From assembly GCA_046349915.1 (NCBI GenBank), contig JAXMBL010000005.1, positions 496,001 to 560,000 of the forward strand: a stretch of DNA of 64,000 nucleotides, given 5' to 3'. The stretch is from CAIXSC01 sp046349915 (GTDB lineage Bacteria; Planctomycetota; Planctomycetia; Pirellulales; Pirellulaceae). Shown here in pieces: positions 1 to 10,200 of this stretch; position 1 is the first letter of the stretch; each line of letters begins with the position of its first letter. Both the position numbers and the translations under genes were made by a program. The notes under the pieces are model-generated. The model had not been told where the DNA came from and searched no databases. It was given only the letters and a program-made list of their open reading frames with translations.

Positions 1-72
1 TTTGGAACAGAGATTCGCACCCAACGCCTCCCTGAGTGATCGCGAATCGAGTCCGCGGGATTTGTTCCCTGC

Positions 73-3000
73 ATGAGCGAAACCGTCGACTTCCTAGAAA
101 CTGATCGGCTGCGTCAGTTCGCACGTTTCATCGCCGACTCGCCCGAATTCGCCGGGGCCATCGCTGCCTTACGCGCCCAACAGCCGGCCTCGTTCGACGG
201 CGTCTGGGGATCTGCCGCCGCGCTGCTGGCAGGCGCCTTGGTCGATGCAGCCACTTCGCCGGTCGTGGTCGTCTGTGCTCAGGTTGGGGAAGTGGACGAG
301 TTATGCGCGGACATTCAGTTGTTATCCTCGCACGAAGCATGGCGTTTTCCCGCTTGGGAGTCCGAGCCCGAAGAGCGGCTGGCGCATGACGAGATCTTTG
401 GCGAGCGTCTACGGACGTTGAAACGCCTGCTCGCGGCCCGCGACTCGACAATCTCCACCGCACCTGCCAGGCCGCCGTCCGCTCCCTCGTCCCCCGATCG
501 TCGCTCGGCGGCGCCGCTGATCGTCACCAGCATCCAAAGCCTGTTGCAGTTGGCGCCCAGCCCCGCCGTTCTGACCGCGGCGAATCGCCGACTCCGAGTT
601 GGCGAGCGACTTGACCTCGACTCATTCCTCGCTTGGCTGGTGCAACATCGCTTTCATGGCAGTTCGGCCGTGGAATTGCCGGGCGAGTTCTCGCATCGGG
701 GCGGAATCTTGGATCTGTTTCCTCCCGATGCCGACCATCCCGTCCGGATCGAATTGTTCGACGATGAGATTGAATCGATTCGGCGTTTCGACCTGACGAC
801 TCAATGTAGTCTCGAAACGCTGGAGTCGGTCGACGTCACGATCTTCCTGCCGTCGCAAACAGATCGCGGACATCTCTTCCACTACCTGCCCGCGGACGCC
901 TGGATACTCCTGGTTGATACTCGCCAGATCCATGACGCGGGCGATCAGTATTTGAGTCGGGTCGATAACCCGCAAGATTTTCACACGACGCCGGATGTCT
1001 TTCGTGAGATGAGTCGGTTTGGCGTGGCGTCCGCGTCGGCGATGGCCGAGTCGGTTGACGCAACGACTTGTCGCTTGGGTATTGAATCGGTCGAACGCTT
1101 CAGCGGCGACTTCGAGCGAGTCCGCGACGACTTAGATCGAGTTGCCGAAGATTGCGAAGTGACCATGGTCGCGCGCACGGACGCCGAGGCGCGACGCTTG
1201 CTCGAGATCTTCGGATCGACGGCCGTCGCCGACTCGGGTCGCTTGCACCTGACCGTCGGCAGTTTGCGCGGCGGCTTTCGTCTCCGGCGAGCTCGCCAAT
1301 TGGTGCTGACGGGCGCCGAGTTGTTTCGGCGCGAGGAGGTTCGCCGTCCCACTCGCCGACACCTCGGCAAAGCGCTCGACAGCTTCGTCGACCTGCAAGA
1401 AGGGGATTTGGTCGTCCACCTCTCGCACGGCATCGGTCGCTACCGCGGCCTGCGTCTGCTCGATAAACAAGGACAGCAAGTCGAGCACCTGGAGATCGAG
1501 TTCGCGGAACAGACGAAATTGTATGTGCCAACGACGAAGATCGAGTTGGTGCAGAAGTACGTTGGAGGCTCGAAATCAGTCGTCAAACTGGCGAAAATTG
1601 GCGGCCAGACGTGGCAACGGCAGCGGAAAGCGGCCGAATCGGCCGTGGTCGACATGGCCTCCGACCTGCTTGATCTGCAAGCCGCCCGCGTCACTCGCCT
1701 GGGAATCGCCTTCAGCCCCGACAGCGATTGGCAGCGGGCCTTTGATGCTTCTTTCCCCTACACGGAAACCGAAGATCAGCTCGCCGCCATCGAAGCGATC
1801 AAGGGAGACATGGAGCGATCGCGGCCGATGGACCGCCTGCTGTGCGGCGACGTCGGATTCGGCAAGACGGAAGTGGCGATGCGGGCCGCCTTCAAGGCGG
1901 TTGACAACGGCTATCAGGTGGCCGTGCTGGTTCCCACCACGATCTTGGCCGAGCAACATTATCACACTTTTCGGGAACGGATGGCTGAGTTCCCTTTCGA
2001 TATCGGTCGGCTCAGCCGATTTTGCGATCCCGAGGAGGAGCGTCGAGTCCTACGGGGCTTGAAGACGGGCCATGTCGACATCGTGGTGGGGACGCACCGT
2101 TTATCGTCGAGCGACGTCGAGTTTCATAATTTGGGGTTGGTGATCATCGATGAAGAGCAGCGATTCGGCGTGGACGTCAAGGAACGACTGAAGACTCTGC
2201 GCACCACGGTCGATGTCTTGACGCTCAGCGCGACCCCGATCCCACGCACGCTCCATATGTCGCTGGTCGGCGTACGCGACATTTCCAACCTGGAGACGCC
2301 GCCGCAGGAACGCATGGCGGTCGAGACGCGAGTGACTCGGTTCAACGACGAGTTAATTCGGCATGCGGTGCTGCGAGAACTCAATCGCGGCGGTCAAATC
2401 TACTTCGTGCACAATCGCGTCGGCGACATCGCTGAACTGGCCCATCGACTCGAACACCTCGTCCCCGAAGCTCGTATTCGCATCGGTCATGGGCAGATGC
2501 ATGAAGACGAACTGGAACAGGTGATGGTCGATTTCGTCGGTCACAAATTCGACCTCCTGGTCGCCACGACAATCGTCGAAAGTGGACTCGACATCCCCAA
2601 CGCCAATACCATTTTCATCGACCAAGCCGACCGCTACGGGCTCGCCGATCTGCACCAGTTGCGAGGTCGCGTGGGCCGCTACAAACATCGAGCGTATTGC
2701 TACCTGCTGATCGACGCCCATCGCAGCTTGACCCCCAATGCCGCTCGCCGCCTCCGCGCGATCGAAGAATTCAGCGATATGGGCGCGGGCTTCGCCATCT
2801 CCATGCGCGATCTCGAGATTCGGGGCGCCGGCAATTTACTTGGCTCTCAGCAAAGCGGTCATATCGCGGCGGTCGGCTACGAGCTCTATTGCGACCTGCT
2901 GGAAGCGGCAGTCCGCAATCTCAAGCAACTCCCTCCGAAGCGCGCGATCGATGTCGATATCGACCTGCCGGGAGATGCGTACATTGACGCCAACTACATC

Positions 3001-3369
3001 TTCGACTTACGTCAAAAAATCGACGTCTACCGTCGACTCTCGCGGATCACGCTGTATGAGCAAGTCGATGCCATGCGGCGCGAATTGATCGATCGCTTCG
3101 GCGAGCCGCCGCCGGCGGTCGAACGGCTGCTGGCGCTCGCCGAACTGCGACTCGACGCCGCCACTTGGCAAGTTTCCGTCGTGCGTCGGGAGGATCAGTA
3201 CTTGGTCTTCGCGTACTCCGACCGCCGCAGGATGGAGCAACTAGCGAAGCTGCGCAAGGGCAAACTGCGGCTGGTGGACGCCAAGCACGCCTATTTGACG
3301 ATCCCGGCGGAGTGGTCGACGCCCGAACGACTCTTAAGACTTGCAAAATCGGTGTTGCGGCCTCAGTAA
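73..3369 (+). CDS. mfd: Transcription-repair coupling factor Mfd
   Basis: Mfd displaces RNA polymerase stalled at DNA lesions and recruits UvrA to start transcription-coupled nucleotide excision repair in the cytoplasm. The 1098-residue product is slightly shorter than the roughly 1150 residues usual for the family but all core modules are visible. They are UvrB-like N-terminal domains (about 30-370), a CarD-like RNA polymerase interaction domain (about 443-500, with VVHLSHGIGRYRG), and a superfamily 2 translocase. The translocase has Walker A GDVGFGKTE near residue 592, Walker B DEEQ near 693 and TLSATPIPRTL after it. The C-terminal autoinhibitory domain lies at about 950-1060. The ATG start has no strong ribosome binding site in the 72 bases available. 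A lipoprotein PPIase follows 69 bases downstream on the same strand, so the two are probably cotranscribed. No anomalies seen. Confidence 0.97.
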   Translation: MSETVDFLETDRLRQFARFIADSPEFAGAIAALRAQQPASFDGVWGSAAALLAGALVDAATSPVVVVCAQVGEVDELCADIQLLSSHEAWRFPAWESEPEERLAHDEIFGERLRTLKRLLAARDSTISTAPARPPSAPSSPDRRSAAPLIVTSIQSLLQLAPSPAVLTAANRRLRVGERLDLDSFLAWLVQHRFHGSSAVELPGEFSHRGGILDLFPPDADHPVRIELFDDEIESIRRFDLTTQCSLETLESVDVTIFLPSQTDRGHLFHYLPADAWILLVDTRQIHDAGDQYLSRVDNPQDFHTTPDVFREMSRFGVASASAMAESVDATTCRLGIESVERFSGDFERVRDDLDRVAEDCEVTMVARTDAEARRLLEIFGSTAVADSGRLHLTVGSLRGGFRLRRARQLVLTGAELFRREEVRRPTRRHLGKALDSFVDLQEGDLVVHLSHGIGRYRGLRLLDKQGQQVEHLEIEFAEQTKLYVPTTKIELVQKYVGGSKSVVKLAKIGGQTWQRQRKAAESAVVDMASDLLDLQAARVTRLGIAFSPDSDWQRAFDASFPYTETEDQLAAIEAIKGDMERSRPMDRLLCGDVGFGKTEVAMRAAFKAVDNGYQVAVLVPTTILAEQHYHTFRERMAEFPFDIGRLSRFCDPEEERRVLRGLKTGHVDIVVGTHRLSSSDVEFHNLGLVIIDEEQRFGVDVKERLKTLRTTVDVLTLSATPIPRTLHMSLVGVRDISNLETPPQERMAVETRVTRFNDELIRHAVLRELNRGGQIYFVHNRVGDIAELAHRLEHLVPEARIRIGHGQMHEDELEQVMVDFVGHKFDLLVATTIVESGLDIPNANTIFIDQADRYGLADLHQLRGRVGRYKHRAYCYLLIDAHRSLTPNAARRLRAIEEFSDMGAGFAISMRDLEIRGAGNLLGSQQSGHIAAVGYELYCDLLEAAVRNLKQLPPKRAIDVDIDLPGDAYIDANYIFDLRQKIDVYRRLSRITLYEQVDAMRRELIDRFGEPPPAVERLLALAELRLDAATWQVSVVRREDQYLVFAYSDRRRMEQLAKLRKGKLRLVDAKHAYLTIPAEWSTPERLLRLAKSVLRPQ

Positions 3370-3438
3370 TGTCTTCCTATGATCCCGCGCCGTTCGGGAT
3401 ATTAGGGCCATTTCGTCACCTCCCGCAAGGGACGCCAC

Positions 3439-4983
3439 TTGTCCGCAACCACTTTAGCCGCGAGATTCGCCTTGCTCGTTCTGCCGAGCATCGTCGGGCT
3501 CACCGCCTGCGCGACGCCGTGGCCATTTCGCAAGAATACGGATGCGGAAGCCGCGGCGATCGCGGTGGCCAAACCACCGACTCAGCCGCCCCCTTTCAAC
3601 TCACCTGCGGGCAATGGCCTCACGGAGCAGGGCGGCCCCACGGAGCAGGGCGGCAATCGAGGTGTGGCAAGCAGCACGGGGGCGCCGTTGAGCACTCCGT
3701 TGCCGGGCTCGAACGGCCCCGGGCATAACTATCCGGTGGGACAGGCGTCGGCTGGCGGGCCCGCGAGCAAGTCCGCCGCGGGTGCGAATCCTGGCGGCGT
3801 TCCCTCTCAAGGCGGAATGCCGGGAGCGACGCAGTACATCAGCCAACCTTTCGAAGCGAGTCCCGACGGCGCGCCGAATCTCGATTTCGGTCCTATTGCC
3901 GGTACTCCCACCAGCAACACGTTTCGCCCGGCCCAAACGGTAGCCATTATTGGCAATCAGTATGTTCTCGCGGGAGACATCGAAGGGGCCGTCAATCTGA
4001 TCATTGCGATCACCTTGCCAGTCGATACGCCCGCCGAAAAAATCACCCATCCCGGACCGGAACTCGCCCCGCAAAAGGAAATTCTCTTCCGCCAGCAGTT
4101 GCAAGGGGAAGTGCAAGTGAAGATCGGCTACGTCGATTTTCTCCGTGAAGTGCCTCCCGAGCGACTCCCCGACCTACAAAAGCGGATCGGCGAAGCGTTC
4201 TTGAAAGAGCTTGAACCGCTGCGAGTCAAGATGAAGAAGGCCAACGACGACGAGATCGACGAGTTGCGGCGGCGCGATCCGATTTTGTCGCGAGTGGCGA
4301 CATTGATGAACCAACGCGGCATCGAGAATCTCCCCGATCTCGACGTGTTGCTCCATCGCTATGGGACGTCGCTCGAACGCCAACAGCGTGCTTACGGCGA
4401 ACAGAAGCTCTCGCAGATGGCGGTGATGAAGCACATCCGCCAGAATGTCGAAATCACTCACGAAGAGATGCTGGCGTTTTACCACAAGAATCACGACGAG
4501 TATCGCGTGCCCGCGAAGGCTCGCTGGGAGCAGTTGTCGGTACGTTTCGACAAATTTGCGGGCGAGCAAGAAGCGTTCGCGGCGTTGGCCGCGATGGGCA
4601 ACGAAGTTTACTTGGGAGGCGCGGCGCTTTCCGCCGTGGCGAAACGTAGTTCGCAAGAGCCCAACGCCGAGCAGGGGGGGCAACACGACTGGACCAATCA
4701 GGGCAGTCTGGCGTCGAAGTCGCTGGACGAGGCGATTTTCTCGCTGCCGCTGAACCGGTTGAGCGAGATTATTCGCGATGATCGCGGCTTGCACATCGTC
4801 CGCGTCTTGGAGCGGACCGAAGAAGGTTTCACGCCATTCTTGGAAGCTCAGGTCGCGATCAAGGACAAGATTCGCGGCGAGAAACGCATGGCTGACGTCC
4901 AAGCCTATCTAGAACGGGTGCGAAAGACGACCAACGTCTGGACGATCTACGACGCCGAAAAGCCCGCCGAGGGCGCGAGGTAG
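3439..4983 (+). CDS. Lipoprotein peptidyl-prolyl isomerase, parvulin/SurA type
   Basis: Probable periplasm-facing, lipid-anchored foldase. I start it at TTG 3439, with an AAGG ribosome binding site about 8 bases upstream; this gives a signal peptide ending in the lipobox LTAC, with Cys24 as the lipidated residue. Residues about 25-150 are a Pro/Gly/Ala-rich linker. A SurA-like helical region (about 165-350) precedes a parvulin-like domain (about 355-460) with the typical end-segment GLHIVRVLERTEEGF. The length (514) is above that of single-domain PpiC proteins because of the linker. It lies 69 bases after mfd on the same strand. The TAG stop at 4981-4983 is the first three bases of a dispersed repeat, so the native 3' end may have been replaced when the repeat arrived. 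Isomerase activity is inferred from the family; the catalytic residues were not individually checked. Confidence 0.8.
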   Translation: MSATTLAARFALLVLPSIVGLTACATPWPFRKNTDAEAAAIAVAKPPTQPPPFNSPAGNGLTEQGGPTEQGGNRGVASSTGAPLSTPLPGSNGPGHNYPVGQASAGGPASKSAAGANPGGVPSQGGMPGATQYISQPFEASPDGAPNLDFGPIAGTPTSNTFRPAQTVAIIGNQYVLAGDIEGAVNLIIAITLPVDTPAEKITHPGPELAPQKEILFRQQLQGEVQVKIGYVDFLREVPPERLPDLQKRIGEAFLKELEPLRVKMKKANDDEIDELRRRDPILSRVATLMNQRGIENLPDLDVLLHRYGTSLERQQRAYGEQKLSQMAVMKHIRQNVEITHEEMLAFYHKNHDEYRVPAKARWEQLSVRFDKFAGEQEAFAALAAMGNEVYLGGAALSAVAKRSSQEPNAEQGGQHDWTNQGSLASKSLDEAIFSLPLNRLSEIIRDDRGLHIVRVLERTEEGFTPFLEAQVAIKDKIRGEKRMADVQAYLERVRKTTNVWTIYDAEKPAEGAR

Positions 4984-5424
4984 CCTGCTCGCTTCGCGAG
5001 CAGATCCGCTGTCGGCGAATTACGCCTACGCAAGCAGCTATCTGCGGCAACGCGGCGGTTCCGCTCGACGTAGCCTGCTCGCTTCGCGAGCAGATCCGCT
5101 GTCGGCGAATTACGCCTACACAAGCAGCTATCTGCGGCGGAACGGCGATTCCGCTCACGAAGTGAGCGGGCTACTTCGGGGCTGATCCGGCGACGTAGCC
5201 TGCTCGCTTCGCGAGCAGATCCGCTGTCGGCGAATTACGCCTACGCAAGCAGCTATCTGCGGCGGAACGGCGATTCCGCTCACGAAGTGAGCGGGCTACT
5301 TCGGGGCTGATCCGGCGACGTAGCCTGCTCGCTTCGCGAGCAGATCCGCTGCCGGCGAATTACGCCTACACAAGCAGCTATCTGCGGCAACGCGGCGGTT
5401 CCGCTCGCGAAGCGAGCGGGCTAC
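4981..5424. repeat. REPIN-like tandem array (family A), four units
   Basis: Four head-to-tail copies start at 4981, 5071, 5196 and 5321. Units 2 and 3 are 125 bases each and nearly identical; unit 1 is shortened to 90. Each full unit begins with GTAGCC plus the palindrome GCTCGCTTCGCGAGC. It ends with the inverted version (GCTCACGAAGTGAGC or GCTCGCGAAGCGAGC, then GGGCTAC). A unit is therefore a roughly 100-base element with inverted REP-like ends and an internal dyad, the organisation of a REPIN. Related single copies occur at 18998, 24402, 24511, 32714 and 45420. Bases 5425-5583, up to gltA, hold nothing else I recognise apart from the gltA ribosome binding site. Confidence 0.85.
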
Positions 5425-5583
5425 TTTGCTTACTTTTTCGCGCATCGCGCGACCCGCGTTGTCGAACGCCATGGCGGGCGGTACATTGGAGCCTTGAATT
5501 GGACACCCCCGCGTGACCCGTAAGCGCCTGCCTCCACCCGATTTTCCCCCTTGTGGCCGCTCGCTCCGGAAAGGACCCCATCA

Positions 5584-6870
5584 ATGTCCGAGGTTGCCAA
5601 GCTTCAGTACGGTGACCGACAAATTGAACTACCCGTTCATGTCGGCACTGAACAGGAGCACGCCGTCGATATCTCGAAGTTGCGTGCCGAAACCGGCTTG
5701 ATCACACTCGACGAAGGCTACGTCAACACCGGGGCGACGAAGAGCGCGATCACGTTCCTGGACGGGGAGGTCGGGATCCTCCGTTATCGGGGTTACCCCA
5801 TTGAGCAGCTCGCCGAACATTGCGACTTCCTCGAGGTCAGCTATCTGCTCATCTATGGCACTTTGCCGACCGCGACCCAGCTGGAAGAGTTTCGGAGCTC
5901 GATCCTCCACCACTCCATGCTGCATGAGGACATGCGGTCGTTCTACGAAAGTGTGCCGCGGGACGCTCATCCCATGGCCATCCTGTCTTCGGTCGTCGGC
6001 GCCATGTCCGCCTTCTATCAAGATTCGCTCGACCCGCAAGACCCGCGGCATGTCGAGGTCGCGATCCATCGGTTGATCGCCAAGCTGCCGACCATTGCGG
6101 CGTACTGCCATAAGAAGTCGGTCGGCCAGCCTTTCATGTACCCGCAGAATGAGTTGTCGTACTGCGGCAACTTCCTGCGGATGATGTTCGCGACTCCTTG
6201 CGAGCAGTACCAGATTGATCCCGACTACGTGCGGGCGCTGGACATGTTGTTGATCGTACATGCCGATCACGAACAGAATTGCAGCACGTCGACGGTCCGC
6301 ATGGTCGGTTCGTCGAACGCGAACCTGTTCGCCTCGATTTCCGCCGGCATTTGCGCCTTGTGGGGCCCGTTGCACGGCGGCGCCAACGAGGCATGCGTGT
6401 TGATGTTGGAGCAGATTTTGGCCGACGGCGGAAACGTCAAGAAGTACGTCGACATGGCCAAGGACAAGAAGAGCGGCTTCCGCCTGATGGGCTTCGGCCA
6501 CCGGGTCTATAAGAACTACGACCCGCGGGCGAAGATCATCAAGCGTCAATGCGATATCCTGCTCAGCAAACTTCACATCAAGGACCCCTTGTTCCAAGTG
6601 GCTCAAGAGCTGGAAGAAGTGGCGCTCAACGATCCCTACTTCATCGAGAAGAAGCTCTATCCCAACGTCGATTTCTACTCAGGGGTCATTTATCGAGCGT
6701 TGGGCATCCCCGTGCCGATGTTCACCGTGTTGTTTGCGTTGGGACGTCTCCCCGGCTGGATTGCTCACTGGGTCGAAATGCAACGCTCCGACACCAAACG
6801 ACTCTGCCGTCCTCGACAGGTCTATGTCGGTCCTGGCGAACGCGAGTTGATTCCGTTGGCCAAGCGGTAA
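5584..6870 (+). CDS. gltA: Citrate synthase
   Basis: Condenses acetyl-CoA and oxaloacetate to citrate, the entry step of the TCA cycle. The 428-residue length is normal for the type II bacterial enzyme. Family signatures are clear: VHADHEQNCSTSTVRM, the LHGGANEA segment carrying a substrate-binding histidine, GFGHRVYKNYDPRA with the second conserved histidine, and YPNVDFYSG with the catalytic aspartate near the C terminus. The reading frame is open further upstream, but ATG 5584 (Met-Ser-Glu-Val) has a GAAAGGA ribosome binding site about 8 bases ahead and gives the usual N terminus, so I chose it. The gene stands alone between a repeat array and a strong terminator. Confidence 0.97.
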   Translation: MSEVAKLQYGDRQIELPVHVGTEQEHAVDISKLRAETGLITLDEGYVNTGATKSAITFLDGEVGILRYRGYPIEQLAEHCDFLEVSYLLIYGTLPTATQLEEFRSSILHHSMLHEDMRSFYESVPRDAHPMAILSSVVGAMSAFYQDSLDPQDPRHVEVAIHRLIAKLPTIAAYCHKKSVGQPFMYPQNELSYCGNFLRMMFATPCEQYQIDPDYVRALDMLLIVHADHEQNCSTSTVRMVGSSNANLFASISAGICALWGPLHGGANEACVLMLEQILADGGNVKKYVDMAKDKKSGFRLMGFGHRVYKNYDPRAKIIKRQCDILLSKLHIKDPLFQVAQELEEVALNDPYFIEKKLYPNVDFYSGVIYRALGIPVPMFTVLFALGRLPGWIAHWVEMQRSDTKRLCRPRQVYVGPGERELIPLAKR

Positions 6871-6917
6871 CAACCTCGACGGTTTACGCCGTCGGCGCGG
6901 GAAAAGCCAAAACCACG

Positions 6918-6953
6918 GGCCGGTGTGTTTCCCAAACACACCGGCCGCTTTTT
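6918..6953 (+). terminator. Intrinsic terminator of gltA
   Basis: A perfect 13-base-pair stem (GGCCGGTGTGTTT at 6918-6930 with its complement at 6934-6946), a three-base loop and then a run of T, placed 48 bases after the gltA stop codon. Confidence 0.9.
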
Positions 6954-6997
6954 GTTCTGCTGCCAGCGGGCGACTCGCGAGCCGAACACCTCAACGG

Positions 6998-7195
6998 TTA
7001 CCGTAATCGCAGGTGTTCTTTCAGGAGCTCAGCGATGATTCGAATCACAGTGCCAGCAGATGTGGCCGAGCAGTCAAGAGCCTGTAATGGTTCGCGAACG
7101 ACATTGATTTCGTCAGGCGTGAGCAGCGTCGCCACAATCGTAGAGGCGGTCCGACGAACTCCAACTCGTGGGAATCGGGCAAGTGCGATGGGCAC
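6998..7195 (-). CDS. Small uncertain ORF downstream of the giant RHS gene (65 aa)
   Basis: A 65-residue frame on the minus strand, beginning 96 bases after the stop of the giant RHS protein and reading the same way. It is mildly basic, without a signal peptide or membrane segment; the C-terminal part (TPDEINVVREPLQALDC onwards) could be helical. I recognise no family. Its position is where an immunity gene for an RHS toxin would sit, but nothing in the sequence proves that, and it may be non-coding. The rest of 6871-7291 holds the gltA terminator (6918-6953) and a GC-rich dyad at 7227-7244 (CGCGGGTT/AACCCGCG). Confidence 0.2.
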   Translation of the reverse strand: MPIALARFPRVGVRRTASTIVATLLTPDEINVVREPLQALDCSATSAGTVIRIIAELLKEHLRLR

Positions 7196-7291
7196 TCCTC
7201 GTCGCGGAGCGACGACTGATCGTAGACGCGGGTTTCAACCCGCGGCGTTATTGGGATAGAGAGAGGCGGCGTTTGATTCGGCGCAGCCCAC

Positions 7292-10200
7292 TTATTGGGA
7301 ATCGCTCGAGAACCACGACGAGACCCGTTGCGAGACGGATTGCGCCGCCGCTCCCATCTTCCCACCGACGTAGGAACCAATCTGGCTGCCGCCATACGAG
7401 CCGATGCCGCCAAAGACGATTCCGGCGCCCAACGTCCCCCAACCGATTGGACCTGTGAATAATGCGGGAAACAGAAATGCGCCGGCGGATAAGCCGGCAA
7501 CGCCGCCGCCGACTGAGCCAGCGACTCCGCCATAGCCGCTGCCGGCTACCTGTAAGCGATCTTGAGGCGCCGCGTTGACGACCTGCGTCGTAACGTCGCC
7601 GACGGAGTAGACAGTCGCGATCGTGCCGTAGACGGACAGACCGGCCGCGACCATCGTCGGCCCGTGCTGAAGGAATGTGCGTAACAGCGAGGCTCTGTTG
7701 ATAGCGCTGACGCCAAAACTTGGCTGGTACTTCGCATTGCGAGTGTTGATGCGGGCCTGTGCGGCGTTCGTCTCGGAGGCGCCGACGGCGAGTGTGGGGT
7801 TCGCGTTCACCGGCGCAACTCGATTGGGCTGCGTCATGTTCGCCCGTGCCCCTCCACGCGGGACCGCTTGCGTATCTGCTTTTACGTTGGCCGCTCCGCG
7901 CGGAATCGGCTGGGTTTGCGCATTATTCATACCGGGCGGGCACGCACTCGGCCGAATAGGCGTAACACCCCTCGCCTCGGGCGGCAGCTTCTTGAGAATC
8001 GCCCACTGAATCTTCATTGCTCGCCAGAGGCTATTCATCGATTGGTTCAAGGAGGAAATCGAGTAGAAGGGACGACTGCCGTTCGCGAGATTCTGCTGTG
8101 CGATTTCAAGCGAAGTCATCTTTCCCGCAAAAGCGTCCCGCAACGCTTTGAAAACCTGGATCGGCGAGTTTTCACCGGATCGAGCATTCGCCAGCCATTC
8201 CGCGGGTGAGAATAGCGGACTTTCATTCGTCGGCCCCAGCCGTGGGTCCAGCCCGCTAGGATCCGTGAACAACGTTGGTGAATTTCGCGCGTAGGCGTAA
8301 CCATTCGCGCTGTAAGGTTCGTCAGAGGCGGCGAACAGCGGATCGACGCCCAGGAAGGCGCCGACAGACGGGTCATAGTACCGCGCCCGATAGTTCATCA
8401 GCCCCGTTTCCCTATCACGTTCGCGGCCCGTGAAGCCGAAAAGATGGTCCACAGTCGCATTCGTCTCCGAGATCACTCGGCCAAAGCTGTCGTAAGCAAT
8501 GTGGTCGCGCACCACGCCCGCGGAAGTGATCAGGTCGCGTACCGAACCGAGATTGTCGGTCAGATCCCACAGCAACTCAGCGCCCGGACGCTCGTCGGCC
8601 AAAACCTGATCGATTGACGCACCATACAAGTAGCGGTGAGTAATCTGCCCGGTACTACTGAAGGACAGCGCGATGTTCGCCCCATCGTATGCGAAGTTCG
8701 TGACGTCTGGCGCGTTCGGTCCCGCTCCATCGCTGTCCACCGACTTGGTAATCCGCCGGTCCAGCGCATCGTACGTGTAGTGCGACTCCTTGATGATCGC
8801 GCCGGCGGCGTTCTTGGTCACGACCCCGGTGAGCCGATTACGGTAATCCCATTGGTACTCCGTCCGCTCATTCGTCGCGATGTTCGTACGGCTGACCCGA
8901 TTCCCTTCAAAGTCATACGTATAGTTGTAGACTCCGTCCGAATTCAGCCGATTGCTTTCGCCCACGTCATAACCGACGTTGTCTCGATTGCCGTTCGCAT
9001 CGTAAACATACGACTCATCCGTTTGCGTCGAATGGTCGACGCCCGTCAGCTCGTCGACCGCGTCATACGTGTAGTTGGACGTACCGTCTGGCGTCGTTGC
9101 TCGAGTGATGCGGTCGGCGGCATCGAGAATCCATGTGTACTGCGCAATGGTCGTCGTGGACCTGGAATGCGCGAGCGCCGTCAGTCGATTTGCCTCGTCG
9201 AACGTGTAGGTGCTGGTCGCCACTAATTGACTACCGGCCAGATCGGAATAGCGGTCGACGCCGTTCATCAATCCGGCAGCCGTATAACGAAAGTCGACTC
9301 GCTTGTCGGCGACGCCACTGCCCGTTTGGCTGATCCTTGTTGGCTGATTCCGCGCATCGTACTGATAGTCGATTTGGCCGGCCGCCTGCGCGTCGACGGT
9401 GTCGGAACGCCTTGTCAGATTACCGACTACGTCATACGTATACCCAAATGCAACGGTTGGAATTCCCGGCGTCCCCAGATTCGAAACGCTGGTCATGCGG
9501 CCGTCGGCGTCGTAGCCATAGGACAGCGTCGAGTCCGGATCGGTTACCGATACCAACTGGCTCGCCGCGTTAAACACTCGGTGAATCGTGCGGGTAGCCA
9601 AACCGCCGCCATCAAGCCACTGCTCGTCGGTTTGCCGATCCAGGCTATCGTAGACAAATCGACGGGTGCGTCCGTCGCGATCAGTCATCGCCGTCGGGTT
9701 GCCGACGGCGTCATAAGTGTAGGTACGTGAAAATCCGAGCGAGTTCGTCTCGGACGTGCGCCGATTCAAAGCGTCGTACGCGTAATGCGTCGAATTCAGC
9801 GCCGGATCTGTCAAAGTGACGAGCCGCCCCGCCGGATCGTACTGATAAGTCGTGACGCTACCGCGAGCATCCGTCACCGCCGTCCTGCGATCGACCGCGT
9901 CATACGTGTAGCGTGTTGTGCGGCCGAGTCCGTCCGTCGTCGAGACGATGTTCGAGTTGGCGTCGTACGCCGTCCTGGAAACGTGACCGAGCGGATCGGT
10001 GACGGAAACAAGTCGATCAAGCAGGTCGTAGCTGTAATCGGTCTTATGGCCCAGTTCATCCGTGCCGCGGACCAGGTTGTTCGCAGCGTCGTAGGCGAAC
10101 AACTGCGAGTGGCCCAGCGCGTCCGTGCGGCGCACGACTCGATCCAAGGCGTCGTACGCGAACTGTATGGAATGGCCAAGCGGGTCCGTGGATGACAACA

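Noticed and set aside
4981..5424. CRISPR array
   Set aside because: The repeated units are 90-125 bases with no unique spacers between them; they are REPIN-like elements.
5629..6606. 325-codon antisense frame opposite gltA
   Set aside because: Lies wholly inside a certain gene. It is a by-product of GC-rich codon use and has no recognisable domain.
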